Positions 9,162-17,436 of a stretch of DNA of 64,000 nt are shown here, in pieces. Under the pieces are notes generated by a model. It was not told where the DNA came from. It saw nothing but the letters and a program-made list of their open reading frames with translations, and ran no database searches. The DNA lies in the NCBI RefSeq assembly GCF_900111315.1, contig NZ_FOGU01000003.1, positions 159,718 to 223,717 on the forward strand. The letters are read 5' to 3'. How positions within the stretch are numbered: the first letter of the stretch is position 1; every line of letters starts with the position of its first letter. Both the position numbers and the translations under genes were made by a program. The stretch is from Tranquillimonas rosea. Its GTDB lineage: Bacteria > Pseudomonadota > Alphaproteobacteria > Rhodobacterales > Rhodobacteraceae.

Positions 9162-9494
9162 ATGCCCCGACGCCTCGCCCGCCTCCTGCCCCTCGTGCCG
9201 CTTCTCGCGGCTTGCGCGGGCCCCAGCGTGAACCAGCCCGGCGCGCCCGCTGTCCGGCACTTCGCCTCGACCAACGTCTACGAGGGCGGCGCGCGCTGGC
9301 ACCTGTTCGTGTTCGACCCGGCCGAACCGCGCTCGCTCGACGATCGGCTCGCCCTGGCGCGCTCGGCTACCGCCGCAGATCCGGCCTGCCGCTGGGTGCG
9401 CGCGCCCCGCGTCGAGATCGAGGAGCGAACCCGCGCCCAAGGCGCGCGTTATGCCGACACGATGCTCGCCGCGCCGCTCCGCTGCGACGCCTGA
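9162..9494 (+). CDS. Small predicted lipoprotein
   Basis: 110 residues. The N-terminus (MPRRLARLLPLVPLLAAC) is a type II signal peptide with a LAAC lipobox, predicting lipidation at Cys18 and placement in the envelope. The mature part has no recognised domain. It contains a WHLFVFDPAEPRSLDDRLALAR stretch and two further cysteines (AADPACRW and PLRCDA) that could form a disulfide. It sits between sucB and lpd on the same strand. Its ribosome site is weak. Function unknown. Confidence 0.7.
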   Translation: MPRRLARLLPLVPLLAACAGPSVNQPGAPAVRHFASTNVYEGGARWHLFVFDPAEPRSLDDRLALARSATAADPACRWVRAPRVEIEERTRAQGARYADTMLAAPLRCDA

Positions 9495-9581
9495 GCTCCC
9501 CGTCCGGCGCCCCGGCGCCGGTCCGACAGAAGACAACCGTGCCAAGGCCCGCCACGGCGTGCCGTTCCGAAGGAGACACCG

Positions 9582-9833
9582 ATGCAACTTCTCGTCCGCT
9601 TCGACACCACCGGCTACGAGACCTGGAAAGCCGCCTATGACGGCGGGTCCGAGGACCGGCAACACTCCGGCGTGACGCAGATGCAGCTCTGGCACGATGC
9701 CGACACGCCGAACCGCGTCTGGGGCCTCTACCAGGCCAGCGACCGGGAAAAGGCGCGCAGCCACTTCAAGACACGCGCCAAGCTCAACGAGAACACCACG
9801 GACATCCAGCTGCACTTCCTGCGCACCGCCTGA
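9582..9833 (+). CDS. Conserved small protein, possibly ferredoxin-like (ABM-like) fold
   Basis: 83 residues, with AAGGAGA well placed before the ATG at 9582. It has no signal peptide or membrane segment. The pattern (MQLLVRFDTTGYETWKAAYD at the start; VWGLYQASDREKARSHF in the middle) resembles small dimeric alpha/beta-barrel proteins, such as the antibiotic-biosynthesis-monooxygenase-like group. No catalytic residue can be pointed to, so this is only a fold guess. It lies between the lipoprotein and MAPEG genes in the sucB-lpd interval and is probably transcribed with them. Confidence 0.7.
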   Translation: MQLLVRFDTTGYETWKAAYDGGSEDRQHSGVTQMQLWHDADTPNRVWGLYQASDREKARSHFKTRAKLNENTTDIQLHFLRTA

Positions 9834-9933
9834 CACGCCGCACGGGCCCCCGCCTGTCCCCCTCGCCGTCCAGCGCCGCGCCCCGGCGATCCATCACCGG
9901 TCCGGCGCGGCCCCCCAATCTCGTGGAGCCGCA

Positions 9934-10344
9934 ATGACGCCCGAACTGCTCGTCCTCACCCTCGCCGGCCTCCTGCAGGTCGTGCAGTTCGGCCTGATGT
10001 CGGTGCCGGCCAACCTCGAACTCGGCCCCGGCAAGACGATGAGCCCGCGCGATCCGCAGCGGCTCGGCAAGCCGCTGATCGAACAGGTCAGCGTTCGCAC
10101 GGGCCGGCTGTTCCGCGCGCTCAACAACCACTTCGAGGCGCTGATCCTGTTCACCGTCGCGGTGGTCGTGGTCACCCTCTCGGACCAGTCGACCTGGCTG
10201 ACTGCCACCTGCGCCTGGGTCTATCTCGGCGCCCGCATCCTCTACGTCCCCGCCTACGCCTTCGGCTGGGTGCCGTGGCGCTCACTGATCTTCGGTGTGG
10301 GCTTCTTTGCGACCGTGCTGATGCTGCTCGCGGCGCTGGTGTGA
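9934..10344 (+). CDS. MAPEG family membrane protein
   Basis: 136 residues with four hydrophobic helices, the size and layout of bacterial MAPEG (membrane-associated eicosanoid/glutathione metabolism) proteins. The family-like elements are the cytoplasmic loop RTGRLFRALNNHFEALILF after helix 1 and the ARILYVPAYAFGW segment in helices 3-4. The ATG at 9934 was chosen because it starts the first helix (MTPELLVLTLAGLLQVVQF) and follows TGGAGCC. The substrate is not predictable. It precedes lpd by 135 bp, in which the GTGCAC repeat element lies. Confidence 0.85.
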   Translation: MTPELLVLTLAGLLQVVQFGLMSVPANLELGPGKTMSPRDPQRLGKPLIEQVSVRTGRLFRALNNHFEALILFTVAVVVVTLSDQSTWLTATCAWVYLGARILYVPAYAFGWVPWRSLIFGVGFFATVLMLLAALV

Positions 10345-10410
10345 CGGGAGCAAGACCGCGGATGTCCAGACCGAGAAAATGCGAATTTGCCCCCCGGCGC
10401 CCTGTGCGCC

Positions 10411-10464
10411 ATCGTATGCCGCATCGGTGCACGCCCTGTGCACGCCCGGTGCACGCCCTGTGAC
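10411..10464 (+). repeat. Dispersed element: GTATGC half site plus three GTGCAC hexamers phased at 11 bp
   Basis: After ATCGTATGCCGCATCG, GTGCAC occurs at 10427, 10438 and 10449, exactly 11 bp apart, within an 11-bp tandem unit of the form GTGCACGCCCK. A fourth, partial unit ends at the GTGAC near 10460. The lpd ribosome site (GAAGGAGA) follows within a few bases, so the element is in the lpd leader or promoter. A close relative in reverse orientation lies at 44232-44294. Spacing of about one helical turn suits protein binding on one DNA face. The role is unknown. Confidence 0.75.
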
Positions 10465-10479
10465 AACGAAGGAGACCCC

Positions 10480-11868
10480 ATGTCCAGCTATGACGTCATC
10501 GTAATCGGCTCCGGTCCCGGCGGCTATGTCTGCGCTATCCGCTGCGCGCAGCTCGGCCTCAAGACCGCCTGCGTCGAGGGCCGCGAGACGCTGGGCGGCA
10601 CCTGCCTCAACGTCGGCTGCATCCCCTCCAAGGCGCTCCTGCACGCCACCCACCAACTCCATGAAGCGGAAGAGAATTTCGCCAAGATGGGCCTCAAGGG
10701 AAAGACCCCCTCGGTCGATTGGGAGCAGATGCAGTCCTACAAGGAGGACACAATCGGCCAGAACACCAAGGGCATCGAGTTCCTGTTCAAGAAGAACAAG
10801 GTCGACTGGCTCAAGGGCTGGGGCTCAATCCCCGAGAAGGGCAAGGTCAAGGTCGGCGACGAGGTCCACGAGGCCAAGAACATCGTCATCGCCACCGGCT
10901 CCGAAACCGCCTCCCTCCCGGGCGTCGAGATCGACGAGAAGCTGGTCGTCAGCTCCACCGGCGCCCTGTCGCTCCCGAAGGTGCCGAAGAAGATGATCGT
11001 CATCGGCGCCGGCGTCATCGGCCTCGAGATGGGCAGCGTCTACAACCGCCTCGGAACCGAGGTCACGGTGCTCGAGTATCTCGACGGCATCACCCCGACG
11101 ATGGACGGCGAGGTCTCCAAGAACTTCCAGAAACTGCTCAAGAAACAGGGCATGGACTTCGTCCTCGGCGCCGCCGTGCAGGGCGTCGAGACGACCAAGA
11201 CGAAGGCCAAGGTCTCCTACAAGATGAAGAAGGACGACAGCGAGCACACGCTCGACGCCGACGTCGTCCTTGTCTCCACAGGCCGCAAGCCCTTCACCGA
11301 CGGCCTCGGCGCGACCGACCTCGGGATCGAGATCACCGACAAGGGCCAGGTGAAGACCGACGCGCACCGCAAGACGACGATCGACGGCATCTGGGCCATC
11401 GGCGACGCAATCGAGGGCCCCATGCTCGCCCACAAGGCCGAGGACGAGGGAATGGCCGTAGCCGAAAGCATCGCCGGCCAGGCCGGCCACGTGAACTACG
11501 GCGTGATTCCCTCGGTGATCTACACCCACCCCGAGGTCGCCGCCGTCGGCGAGACCGAGGAATCTCTCAAGTCCTCGGGCCGCGCCTACAAGGTCGGCAA
11601 GTTCGCCTTCATGGGCAACGGCCGCGCCAAGGCCAACTTCGCCGCGGACGGCTTCGTCAAGATCCTCGCCGACAAGGAGACCGACCGCATCCTCGGGGCG
11701 CATATCATCGGCCCGATGGCCGGCGACCTGATCCACGAGATCTGCGTCGCGATGGAATTCGGCGCCGCGGCCGAGGACCTCGCCCGCACCTGCCACGCAC
11801 ACCCGACCTATTCCGAGGCCGTGCGCGAGGCCGCCCTCGCCTGCGGCGACGGCCCGATCCACTCCTGA
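10480..11868 (+). CDS. lpd: Dihydrolipoyl dehydrogenase (E3)
   Basis: 462 residues, full length. This FAD enzyme reoxidises the dihydrolipoyl arms of the 2-oxoglutarate dehydrogenase complex with NAD+. Visible: FAD-binding [11 protein letters not shown] at the N-terminus, the redox-active disulfide [16 protein letters not shown] near residue 40, NAD-binding [12 protein letters not shown] near residue 180, the second FAD motif [13 protein letters not shown] near 310, and the catalytic HAHPTYSEA near 440. ATG at 10480 was chosen over upstream in-frame starts because of the GAAGGAGA site and the family N-terminus. It is the last gene of the suc cluster. Confidence 0.98.
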   Translation: MSSYDVIVIGSGPGGYVCAIRCAQLGLKTACVEGRETLGGTCLNVGCIPSKALLHATHQLHEAEENFAKMGLKGKTPSVDWEQMQSYKEDTIGQNTKGIEFLFKKNKVDWLKGWGSIPEKGKVKVGDEVHEAKNIVIATGSETASLPGVEIDEKLVVSSTGALSLPKVPKKMIVIGAGVIGLEMGSVYNRLGTEVTVLEYLDGITPTMDGEVSKNFQKLLKKQGMDFVLGAAVQGVETTKTKAKVSYKMKKDDSEHTLDADVVLVSTGRKPFTDGLGATDLGIEITDKGQVKTDAHRKTTIDGIWAIGDAIEGPMLAHKAEDEGMAVAESIAGQAGHVNYGVIPSVIYTHPEVAAVGETEESLKSSGRAYKVGKFAFMGNGRAKANFAADGFVKILADKETDRILGAHIIGPMAGDLIHEICVAMEFGAAAEDLARTCHAHPTYSEAVREAALACGDGPIHS

Positions 11869-11880
11869 CGGGCCGCGGGT

Positions 11881-11975
11881 CTTCTTCTGCCCGCAAATAT
11901 CCAACCGGGGTGCCGCCGCTGGCGGCGCCCCGCAGCGCGGCGCCGGAGGCGCCGCCATCATCGTATGCGCCGCAG
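11881..11975. repeat. Convergent intergenic region with a GATATTT-type motif and tandem GC hairpins
   Basis: Between the ends of lpd (+) and the GntR gene (-). Reading leftward, 11881-11910 gives CCCCGG, GGATATTTGCGGG and AGAAGAAG, related to 36418-36448. Next come GC hairpins: GGGGTGCCGCC/GGCGGCGCCCC (11907-11931, one G-T pair), a GGCGCC/GGCGCC hairpin near 11940-11955, and GCGCC/GGCGC near 11967-11978. ATCGTATGC at 11960-11968 repeats the first bases of the 10411 element. It probably acts as a bidirectional terminator or mRNA-end structure. Confidence 0.55.
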
Positions 11976-12003
11976 GCGCGCAATTCGGCAAACGCGCGGG
12001 CCG

Positions 12004-12663
12004 TCAGCCCACCAGCATCCGCAGCCCTTGGGTGACGTCCGTCCGCACCGCCAAGCGCAGCCCCGGCTCGTCCCCGGCCCGTAGCGCCGCGACGATCTGG
12101 CGATGGCCCGCCGGCAGGTCCGAGCGGTTCAGCCGCCCGTAGAGTTTCCGCATCGTCGGCCCCAGCTGCAGCCACACCGTCTCGGCCATCGCCAGCATCG
12201 CCGGCGCCTGCGCCCTCAGGTAGAGCGTGCGGTGAAACTCCAGGTTGGTCGAGATATAGCCGACCGCGTCGTGGTGGGCGATGCGCTCGGCGATCGCCGC
12301 GTTGATCGTCTGAAGCCGGTCGATCAGCGCGATATGCGCCCGCGGCAGCGCCCGACTGGCCAGTTCCGTCTCGATCAGCGCCCGCAGCGCCGCCAGCTCC
12401 TCGATCCGTTCCCGCGACAGGACGGGTGTCGTCGCCCGCCCCGAGGGCGACAGGGTCAGCGCGCCCTCCGCCGCCAGCCGGCGCACGGCCTCGCGCGCAG
12501 GCGTCATCGACACGTCGAACTCCTTGGCGATGCCGCGCAAGGTCAGCGCGGCGCCCGGGGCGAGCTCGCCATGCATGATCCGGCCGCGCAGGGTGCGGTA
12601 GACGCGGTCGTGGGCGGCCGGAACGGCCTCTGATCGGGAGGTCATCAGCATGGGGGCGATCAT
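12004..12663 (-). CDS. GntR family (FCD/FadR subfamily) transcriptional regulator
   Basis: 219 residues from ATG 12663; starts at 12651 or 12645 are also possible. The N-terminal winged helix-turn-helix is clear: VYRTLRGRIMHGELAPGA, then LRGIAKEFDVSMTPAREAVRRLAAEGAL. An all-helical FCD ligand-binding domain follows, with EFHRTLYLRAQAP and a HRQIVAALRAGDEPG ending typical of FadR/GntR regulators of carboxylate or amino-acid catabolism. The effector cannot be read from sequence. It is transcribed toward lpd (convergent) and downstream of the YgjP-type peptidase gene by about 20 bp. Whether it binds TGTGATCACA-like sites nearby is unknown. Confidence 0.9.
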   Translation of the reverse strand: MIAPMLMTSRSEAVPAAHDRVYRTLRGRIMHGELAPGAALTLRGIAKEFDVSMTPAREAVRRLAAEGALTLSPSGRATTPVLSRERIEELAALRALIETELASRALPRAHIALIDRLQTINAAIAERIAHHDAVGYISTNLEFHRTLYLRAQAPAMLAMAETVWLQLGPTMRKLYGRLNRSDLPAGHRQIVAALRAGDEPGLRLAVRTDVTQGLRMLVG

Positions 12664-12683
12664 CCGGTCCCGGCGCGGCGCGG

Positions 12684-13367
12684 TCAATCGGCGAAACGCC
12701 AGCGATGCAGGCCCTGTCCGTTGTGCCGCAGCCACGATCGGGGCTCCTCGAAATCGGGCCGAAGCCGCGCCACCACGCTCCAGAACGCCGCCGAGTGATC
12801 CATGTGCTCGAGATGCGCCACCTCGTGCGCCACGACGTAGTCCAGCACGTCCGGCGGCGCGAGGATCAGCCGCCAGGAAAGCATCAGATCCCCCGCCGGC
12901 GAGCAGGACCCCCAACGCGAGCGTGTATCTCGCACCGTCACCCGCCCATAGGGTCGCCCCAGACGGGCGGCGTGAAGGTCGGCCGCCGCCACCACCCGCT
13001 CGCGGGCCAGTGCCTTCAGCAGCGCCGCCACCTGCGGGCCGGCGGACCGCCCCGGTGCCACCTGGATCGCCCCCTCGCCCAACCGCGGGCGGGGGCCCTC
13101 GGTGACCGCCATTTCCTTCCCCGCCACGATCAGCTGCGTGCCCGCGACCACCGGTGTCGGCCGCTCCTGCCCCTCCAGCGCCTTGCGAATCCACCCTTCG
13201 CGCGAGCGGGCAAAGCGCAGCGCCTCGGTCTCGGTCACGCGCGGCGGAAGCGTCAGCGTCACCCGCCCGTCCAGCCCCGAGACGCGCAGCGACAGCCGCC
13301 GCGCCCGTCCGGACCGGCGCAGGGTGATGTCGATCGGGGGGTTGCCCGGCAGGACCGCGTGTCCCAT
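12684..13367 (-). CDS. YgjP/SprT-like (DUF45, M48-type) metallopeptidase
   Basis: 227 residues. The zinc-binding HEVAHLEHMDHS motif near residue 190 (HExxH with a third His) and the preceding RWGSCSPAGDLMLSWRLILAPP are the signature of the YgjP/WLM DUF45 group. These proteins are cytosolic and mostly uncharacterised putative metalloproteases. The start ATG at 13367 has GGAGG eight bases upstream. It forms a two-gene minus-strand unit with the GntR regulator. Confidence 0.9.
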   Translation of the reverse strand: MGHAVLPGNPPIDITLRRSGRARRLSLRVSGLDGRVTLTLPPRVTETEALRFARSREGWIRKALEGQERPTPVVAGTQLIVAGKEMAVTEGPRPRLGEGAIQVAPGRSAGPQVAALLKALARERVVAAADLHAARLGRPYGRVTVRDTRSRWGSCSPAGDLMLSWRLILAPPDVLDYVVAHEVAHLEHMDHSAAFWSVVARLRPDFEEPRSWLRHNGQGLHRWRFAD

Positions 13368-13525
13368 ATCCGAAGCCTCCGAAAACCGCCTTGGCCGCGG
13401 TGACACTAGGCGGCCCGGCACCCCGACGCCAGTGGCGCCGTCCGATCGGGGAAAGGCTTTGACAGGGACCGGCAGCTGTGGCACGTGGCGCCGATCCCAG
13501 CCAACGAGTTGTGAAAGGGTTTGCG

Positions 13526-13855
13526 ATGCCCAAGGAAGAATGGGGCACGAAGCGCCTCTGCCCGACGACGGGCAAGCGCTTCTACGATCTCAATGCAGAT
13601 CCGGTGGTCAGTCCCTACACCGGTGAAGTCGTCCCGCTCGAGACCGGCAAGGGCTCGCGCACCATGCTTGCCGACAAGGCCGACAAGCAGAGCACGAAAG
13701 AGACCGAGAAGTCCGAGAACGACGACTCCGTCCTCGAGGACGACAGCAACAACAATGTCGATCTCGGCGACGACGTGCTCGAGGACGATGAGGACGACGA
13801 CAACGTCTCCCTCGACGACATTGCCGACGTCTCCAACGAGGATGACGAAAGCTGA
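13526..13855 (+). CDS. TIGR02300 (FYDLN acid) family protein
   Basis: 109 residues. The N-terminus (EEWGTKRLCPTTGKRFYDLN) is the family signature: a compact domain with one Cys and the FYDLN motif followed by PYTGEV. The C-terminal half is an acidic, low-complexity tail of Asp/Glu/Asn/Ser. Such proteins are found almost only in alphaproteobacteria and have no known function; the acidic tail suggests interaction with basic partners. GAAAGGGT lies before the ATG. It is directly followed by tRNA-Ala. Confidence 0.92.
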   Translation: MPKEEWGTKRLCPTTGKRFYDLNADPVVSPYTGEVVPLETGKGSRTMLADKADKQSTKETEKSENDDSVLEDDSNNNVDLGDDVLEDDEDDDNVSLDDIADVSNEDDES

Positions 13856-13929
13856 AGATTCGGTACGGGGCGGAGCGATTTTTTCACTTGCACCGCCCCG
13901 CGCCATCCCCTAGAGACGCCGCACGGCAC

Positions 13930-14005
13930 GGGGCCTTAGCTCAGTTGGGAGAGCGCCTGCATGGCATGCAGGAGGTCAGGGGTTCGACTCCCCTAGGCTC
14001 CACCA
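13930..14005 (+). tRNA. tRNA-Ala (anticodon GGC)
   Basis: 76 nt with encoded CCA. Acceptor stem GGGGCCT pairs with AGGCTCC (one G-T pair). The D arm has AGCTCAGTTGGGAGAGC. Anticodon stem CCTGC/GCAGG encloses the loop ATGGCAT, giving anticodon GGC (alanine). The T arm is AGGGG-TTCGACT-CCCCT. All parts are standard. Confidence 0.98.
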
Positions 14006-14200
14006 AATACCCCTTCAGAATCCATCGGACGTATCTCAGGCAATCGTTCCGCGCGGGCGGCGTTGCGTATCGGTCACAATCCTGCCCTTATTCTCCGAAT
14101 GGGTTGTGAGGGCGAGTGCCAGAAAGGCCGGCGATGATTCGGTTCCCTCTCGCCTTCCCCGGCGAACGGCGTTATTTTGCCGACGAGGGAGGATATCGTC

Positions 14201-15406
14201 GTGCCACTCACGCGTCGCCAATTCACCACCGCCCTGATCGCTGCCGCCACCGCGCGTCCCGCAACGGGCGCCGCGCGCGCCCACATGCCTGACGTCCTGC
14301 GGGCGGGCGAGTTGGGCGGTGTCGGGGGCCAGAGCGGCCCGATCTGGGCCTATGACGGCATGCTGCCCGGACCGGTGATCCATGCCGAGCGCGGGCGGCG
14401 GGTGGTCCGGCGGCTCGAGAACGGCCTGCCCGTCGCGTCTGCCGTGCACTGGCACGGGACCCGCATCGATTCCGGGAACGGCGGCGCGGATCACCTTCTG
14501 GACGCGGTCGCGCCGGGCAGCGGCTTTCTCTACGATTTCGCGGTGCGCGACGCCGGAACCTACTGGTATCGCTCGCTCGATCAGGCGCGCACGCCCATCG
14601 CGCGCGGGTTGCACGGCTTTCTCATCGTCGGTGAGGAAGCCCCTCCGGACATCGACGAGGACCTGCCGCTGGCGGTCACCGACCGGCACGTCGCGCTCGA
14701 CCCCGCGCCGGACGACCACACGCCGCGGCTGGTCACCTGCGAGATGCGGCAGGGGCAGCGGCTGAGGCTGCGCATGGTGAACGCCTCGGCGCATCACCTG
14801 CTCCGGCTCGAGCCTCACGGCCTGACCGCCTGGATCGCGGCGCTCGACGGGATGCCCCTGCCGCAGGCGCGCCGGCTGAGCGCGCCCTTCCTGCTGGCGC
14901 CAGGGCAGCGGGCCGACATCCTCGCCGACGTGACGCTCGACGCGGGCGAGCGGGCGGCCCTGCTGCACCGCACGGCATCCGGTCCGGTGGTGCTGGCGAC
15001 TTTCCCCGTCACCGGGCGCGGTCGCTCTCGCCGCGCACCGCTGCCGCTGGAGCCGAATCCGCTCGCGCAGCCGATGCGGCGCAGCGTCCGCCGGATGGTC
15101 ATGCGTCTCAGCCGCTCGCACGGTCCGGACGGGCCGCCGCTCTTCACCGCCCGCGCTGGCGAAACGGTGCAACTGCGCCTGACGAACGACTCAACCGCGA
15201 TGCAGACGGTTCACCTGCACGGACACCACATGCATCTCATCGACCGCGAGAACAGCCTTGGCGCGGTGCGGGACACCGTGCTGATACGGGCCGGCGACTC
15301 GCGTCAGGTGATCTTCGTCGCCGACAATCCGGGCGACTGGATGATCGAGTGCCACTCTCTCGCTCCCCACCACAAGGGACGGCGCGCACGGTTCCGCGTC
15401 ACCTGA
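14201..15406 (+). CDS. Tat-exported multicopper-oxidase-like protein with degenerate copper sites
   Basis: 401 residues. The GTG at 14201 is fixed by GAGGGAGG seven bases upstream. The N-terminus (LTRRQFTTALIAAATA) is a twin-arginine signal. Three cupredoxin-like domains are expected; the first keeps the HWHG motif (residues 83-86). The other ligand motifs of laccase/CopA-type enzymes are altered: the expected H-S-H after GTYWY reads R-S-L, the HPxHLHG motif has Gln for its first His but keeps HLHGH (338-342), and the C-terminal HCHxxxH reads ECHSLAPH. Trinuclear and type 1 copper sites therefore appear incomplete. It is likely periplasmic. Possible roles are copper binding or a structural function; normal oxidase activity is doubtful. 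Confidence 0.88.
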   Translation: MPLTRRQFTTALIAAATARPATGAARAHMPDVLRAGELGGVGGQSGPIWAYDGMLPGPVIHAERGRRVVRRLENGLPVASAVHWHGTRIDSGNGGADHLLDAVAPGSGFLYDFAVRDAGTYWYRSLDQARTPIARGLHGFLIVGEEAPPDIDEDLPLAVTDRHVALDPAPDDHTPRLVTCEMRQGQRLRLRMVNASAHHLLRLEPHGLTAWIAALDGMPLPQARRLSAPFLLAPGQRADILADVTLDAGERAALLHRTASGPVVLATFPVTGRGRSRRAPLPLEPNPLAQPMRRSVRRMVMRLSRSHGPDGPPLFTARAGETVQLRLTNDSTAMQTVHLHGHHMHLIDRENSLGAVRDTVLIRAGDSRQVIFVADNPGDWMIECHSLAPHHKGRRARFRVT

Positions 15407-15418
15407 CCCGCGCGGGGC

Positions 15419-16678
15419 TCAGCGGATCAGGATCGCCCGGAAATCGTTGACGTTGGTGCCGGTCGGGCCGGGCGCGAACAGGTCCCCAAGCAGGTCGAAC
15501 GCCCGCCAGGCATCGTTGCGCGCCAGCAGGTCCGCGGGATCGTGGCCCGCCGTGCGCAGGCGCCGCGCGCTCTGGCCGTCGGCAAAGGCGCCGGCGTTGT
15601 CCTCGGAGCCGTCGATCCCGTCGGTATCGGCCGCAAGGGCGGCAAGCCCGTCCACCCCGTCCGCCGCCATCGCGAAGGCCAGCAGGAACTCTGTGTTGCG
15701 GCCGCCCCGCCCCTTCTGCCGCAGCGTGACCGTGGTCTCGCCGCCCGAGAGCAGAAGGCAGGGCCGCGCGAAGGGTCTGTCCCGCGTCGCGACCTCGCGG
15801 GCGAGCGCGGCGTGCATCCGGCCGATGTCGCGCGCCTCTCCCTCGATCGCGTCCGACAGGATGTGCGACGTGATCCCAGCCAACCGCGCAGCCTCCGCCG
15901 CCGCTTCGAGGGAGCGTGCGGCCGAGGCGATCACATGCACCTCGTCCCGCGCGAAGGCGGGATCGTCGGGATCCGGCGCCTTCGGAGCGGTCTCAAGGTG
16001 CCGCGCCACTGCATCGGGCAGCTCAATGTTCCAGTCGCGCACCGCGGCGCGGGCGATTTCGATGTCGCGCCTGTCGGGCACGGTCGGGCCCGAGGCCACC
16101 TCGGCCGGCGCATCGCCGGGCACGTCCGAGACGATCAGGCTGACCACCCGCGCGGGATGCGCGGCTTCGGCGAGGCGTCCGCCCTTGATGCGACTCACTT
16201 GCTTGCGAATGGCGTTCATCGCGCCGATCGGGGCACCCGAGCGCAGGAGCGACTCGGTCAGCGCCTGTTCGTCCGCCAGCGTCAGGCCCTCGGGCGGCGC
16301 CGGCAGCAGCGCCGAGCCCCCGCCGCAGATCAGTGCGACCACCAGATCGTCGGGGCCGAGGCCCGTCACCGCGTCGAGCAGCGCCTCGCTCGCCTCGAGA
16401 CCGGGCGCGTCGGGCACCGGATGCGCCGCCTCCAGCACCCGGATCGTCCGCGTCGGGGCGCCGAATCCGTGCCGGGTGACGACGACCCCCTCGCACGGAG
16501 CCGGCCAGAGGTCCTCGAACGCACCGGCGAGATGGGCCGCGCCCTTGCCGGCGCCCACGACGACGGTGCGGCCCGGCGGCGGCTCGGGCAGATGATCCTT
16601 CAACGCGCGGTGCGGATCGGCCGCCTCGACGGCGGCCTCGAACAGCGACGTCAGCAGGCGGCGGTCCGTGTCCTCCAT
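15419..16678 (-). CDS. Glycerate 2-kinase (MOFRL family, glycerate kinase type-2)
   Basis: 419 residues, usual for the MOFRL/DUF4147 kinases (GckA, TtuD). It phosphorylates D-glycerate to 2-phosphoglycerate in the serine-cycle or glyoxylate/tartrate routes. Visible: GAGKGAAHLAGAFE near residue 42, the LICGGGSALLPAP nucleotide loop near 115, IRKQVSRIKGGRLA near 160, and the C-terminal LLSGGETTVT with NTEFLLAFA. Its ATG lies three bases after the rpe stop, so the two are coupled. It is convergent with the multicopper-oxidase gene (12-bp gap). Confidence 0.93.
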   Translation of the reverse strand: MEDTDRRLLTSLFEAAVEAADPHRALKDHLPEPPPGRTVVVGAGKGAAHLAGAFEDLWPAPCEGVVVTRHGFGAPTRTIRVLEAAHPVPDAPGLEASEALLDAVTGLGPDDLVVALICGGGSALLPAPPEGLTLADEQALTESLLRSGAPIGAMNAIRKQVSRIKGGRLAEAAHPARVVSLIVSDVPGDAPAEVASGPTVPDRRDIEIARAAVRDWNIELPDAVARHLETAPKAPDPDDPAFARDEVHVIASAARSLEAAAEAARLAGITSHILSDAIEGEARDIGRMHAALAREVATRDRPFARPCLLLSGGETTVTLRQKGRGGRNTEFLLAFAMAADGVDGLAALAADTDGIDGSEDNAGAFADGQSARRLRTAGHDPADLLARNDAWRAFDLLGDLFAPGPTGTNVNDFRAILIR

Positions 16679-16681
16679 CGC

Positions 16682-17362
16682 TCAGCCCACCGCCGCGTCG
16701 CGCAGGGCCCGGATGTTGCGGCCATAGGCGTCGGGCTCGGTCACACTGCCACCCTTGAAGGCGGCGGAGCCGGCGATCAGAACGTCCGCCCCGGCGGCCA
16801 CGCAGCGGGGCGCGCTCGTCGTGTCGACGCCGCCGTCGCACTCGATGTGGATGTCGCGGTCACCGACCATGGCGCGCAGCTCGCGCACCTTGTCGAGCTG
16901 GCCGTCGATGAAGGCTTGCCCGCCGAAGCCGGGGTTCACCGTCATCACGCAGATCACGTCGACGAGGTCCAGCACATGCGCCACGGCCGACGCCGGGGTG
17001 GCCGGGTTCAGAGCCACGCCCGGCCGGACGCCCGCCGCGCGGATCGCCTGCAGCGTGCGGTGCAGGTGCGGCCCGGCCTCGACATGGGCGGTGAGGATGT
17101 CTGCGCCCGCCTCGGCAAAGGCGGCGATGTAGGGATCGACGGGCGCGATCATCAGGTGGACGTCCATCGTGCCCTTGATATGCGGGCGGATCGCGGCACA
17201 GGTCGCTGGACCGAAGGTGATGTTCGGCACGAAGTGGCCGTCCATCACGTCGACATGGACCCAGTCGGCGCCCTGGTCCTCGATGGCGCGGCACTCGGCA
17301 CCGAAATCGGCGAAGTCGGCCGACAGGATCGACGGGGCGATCTTGATGGCTCTGGCGGACAT
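16682..17362 (-). CDS. rpe: Ribulose-phosphate 3-epimerase
   Basis: 226 residues, full length TIM barrel. It interconverts ribulose-5-phosphate and xylulose-5-phosphate (pentose phosphate or Calvin cycle). Metal and catalytic residues appear in order: the APSILSADF start, HVDVMDGHFVPNITFGP near 36, HLMIAP near 68, TVNPGFGGQ near 140, ECDGGVD near 175, and the phosphate-binding AGADVLIAGSA near 195. It is the first gene of a unit with the glycerate kinase. Confidence 0.97.
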   Translation of the reverse strand: MSARAIKIAPSILSADFADFGAECRAIEDQGADWVHVDVMDGHFVPNITFGPATCAAIRPHIKGTMDVHLMIAPVDPYIAAFAEAGADILTAHVEAGPHLHRTLQAIRAAGVRPGVALNPATPASAVAHVLDLVDVICVMTVNPGFGGQAFIDGQLDKVRELRAMVGDRDIHIECDGGVDTTSAPRCVAAGADVLIAGSAAFKGGSVTEPDAYGRNIRALRDAAVG

Positions 17363-17436
17363 GGCGTTATCTCCCGGAAGGTCGGTCCCGAGGCTTTCCT
17401 ACCGCCTCGTAGGGTGTTTGTGTAGCCCCGGCCCGG

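Noticed and set aside
10427-10460. CRISPR-like short repeats before lpd
   Set aside because: The units are only 11 bp, with no unique spacers and no cas genes; a phased repeat array explains them better.
12664-12683. Fusion of the GntR regulator with an upstream open frame on the same strand
   Set aside because: The upstream part is a different reading frame of the YgjP peptidase gene; the family N-terminus begins near 12645-12663.
13867-13899. Terminator after the TIGR02300 gene (GGGGCGG/CCGCCCC)
   Set aside because: The loop is long and the T-run lies in the loop instead of after the stem; the region more probably holds the tRNA-Ala promoter.
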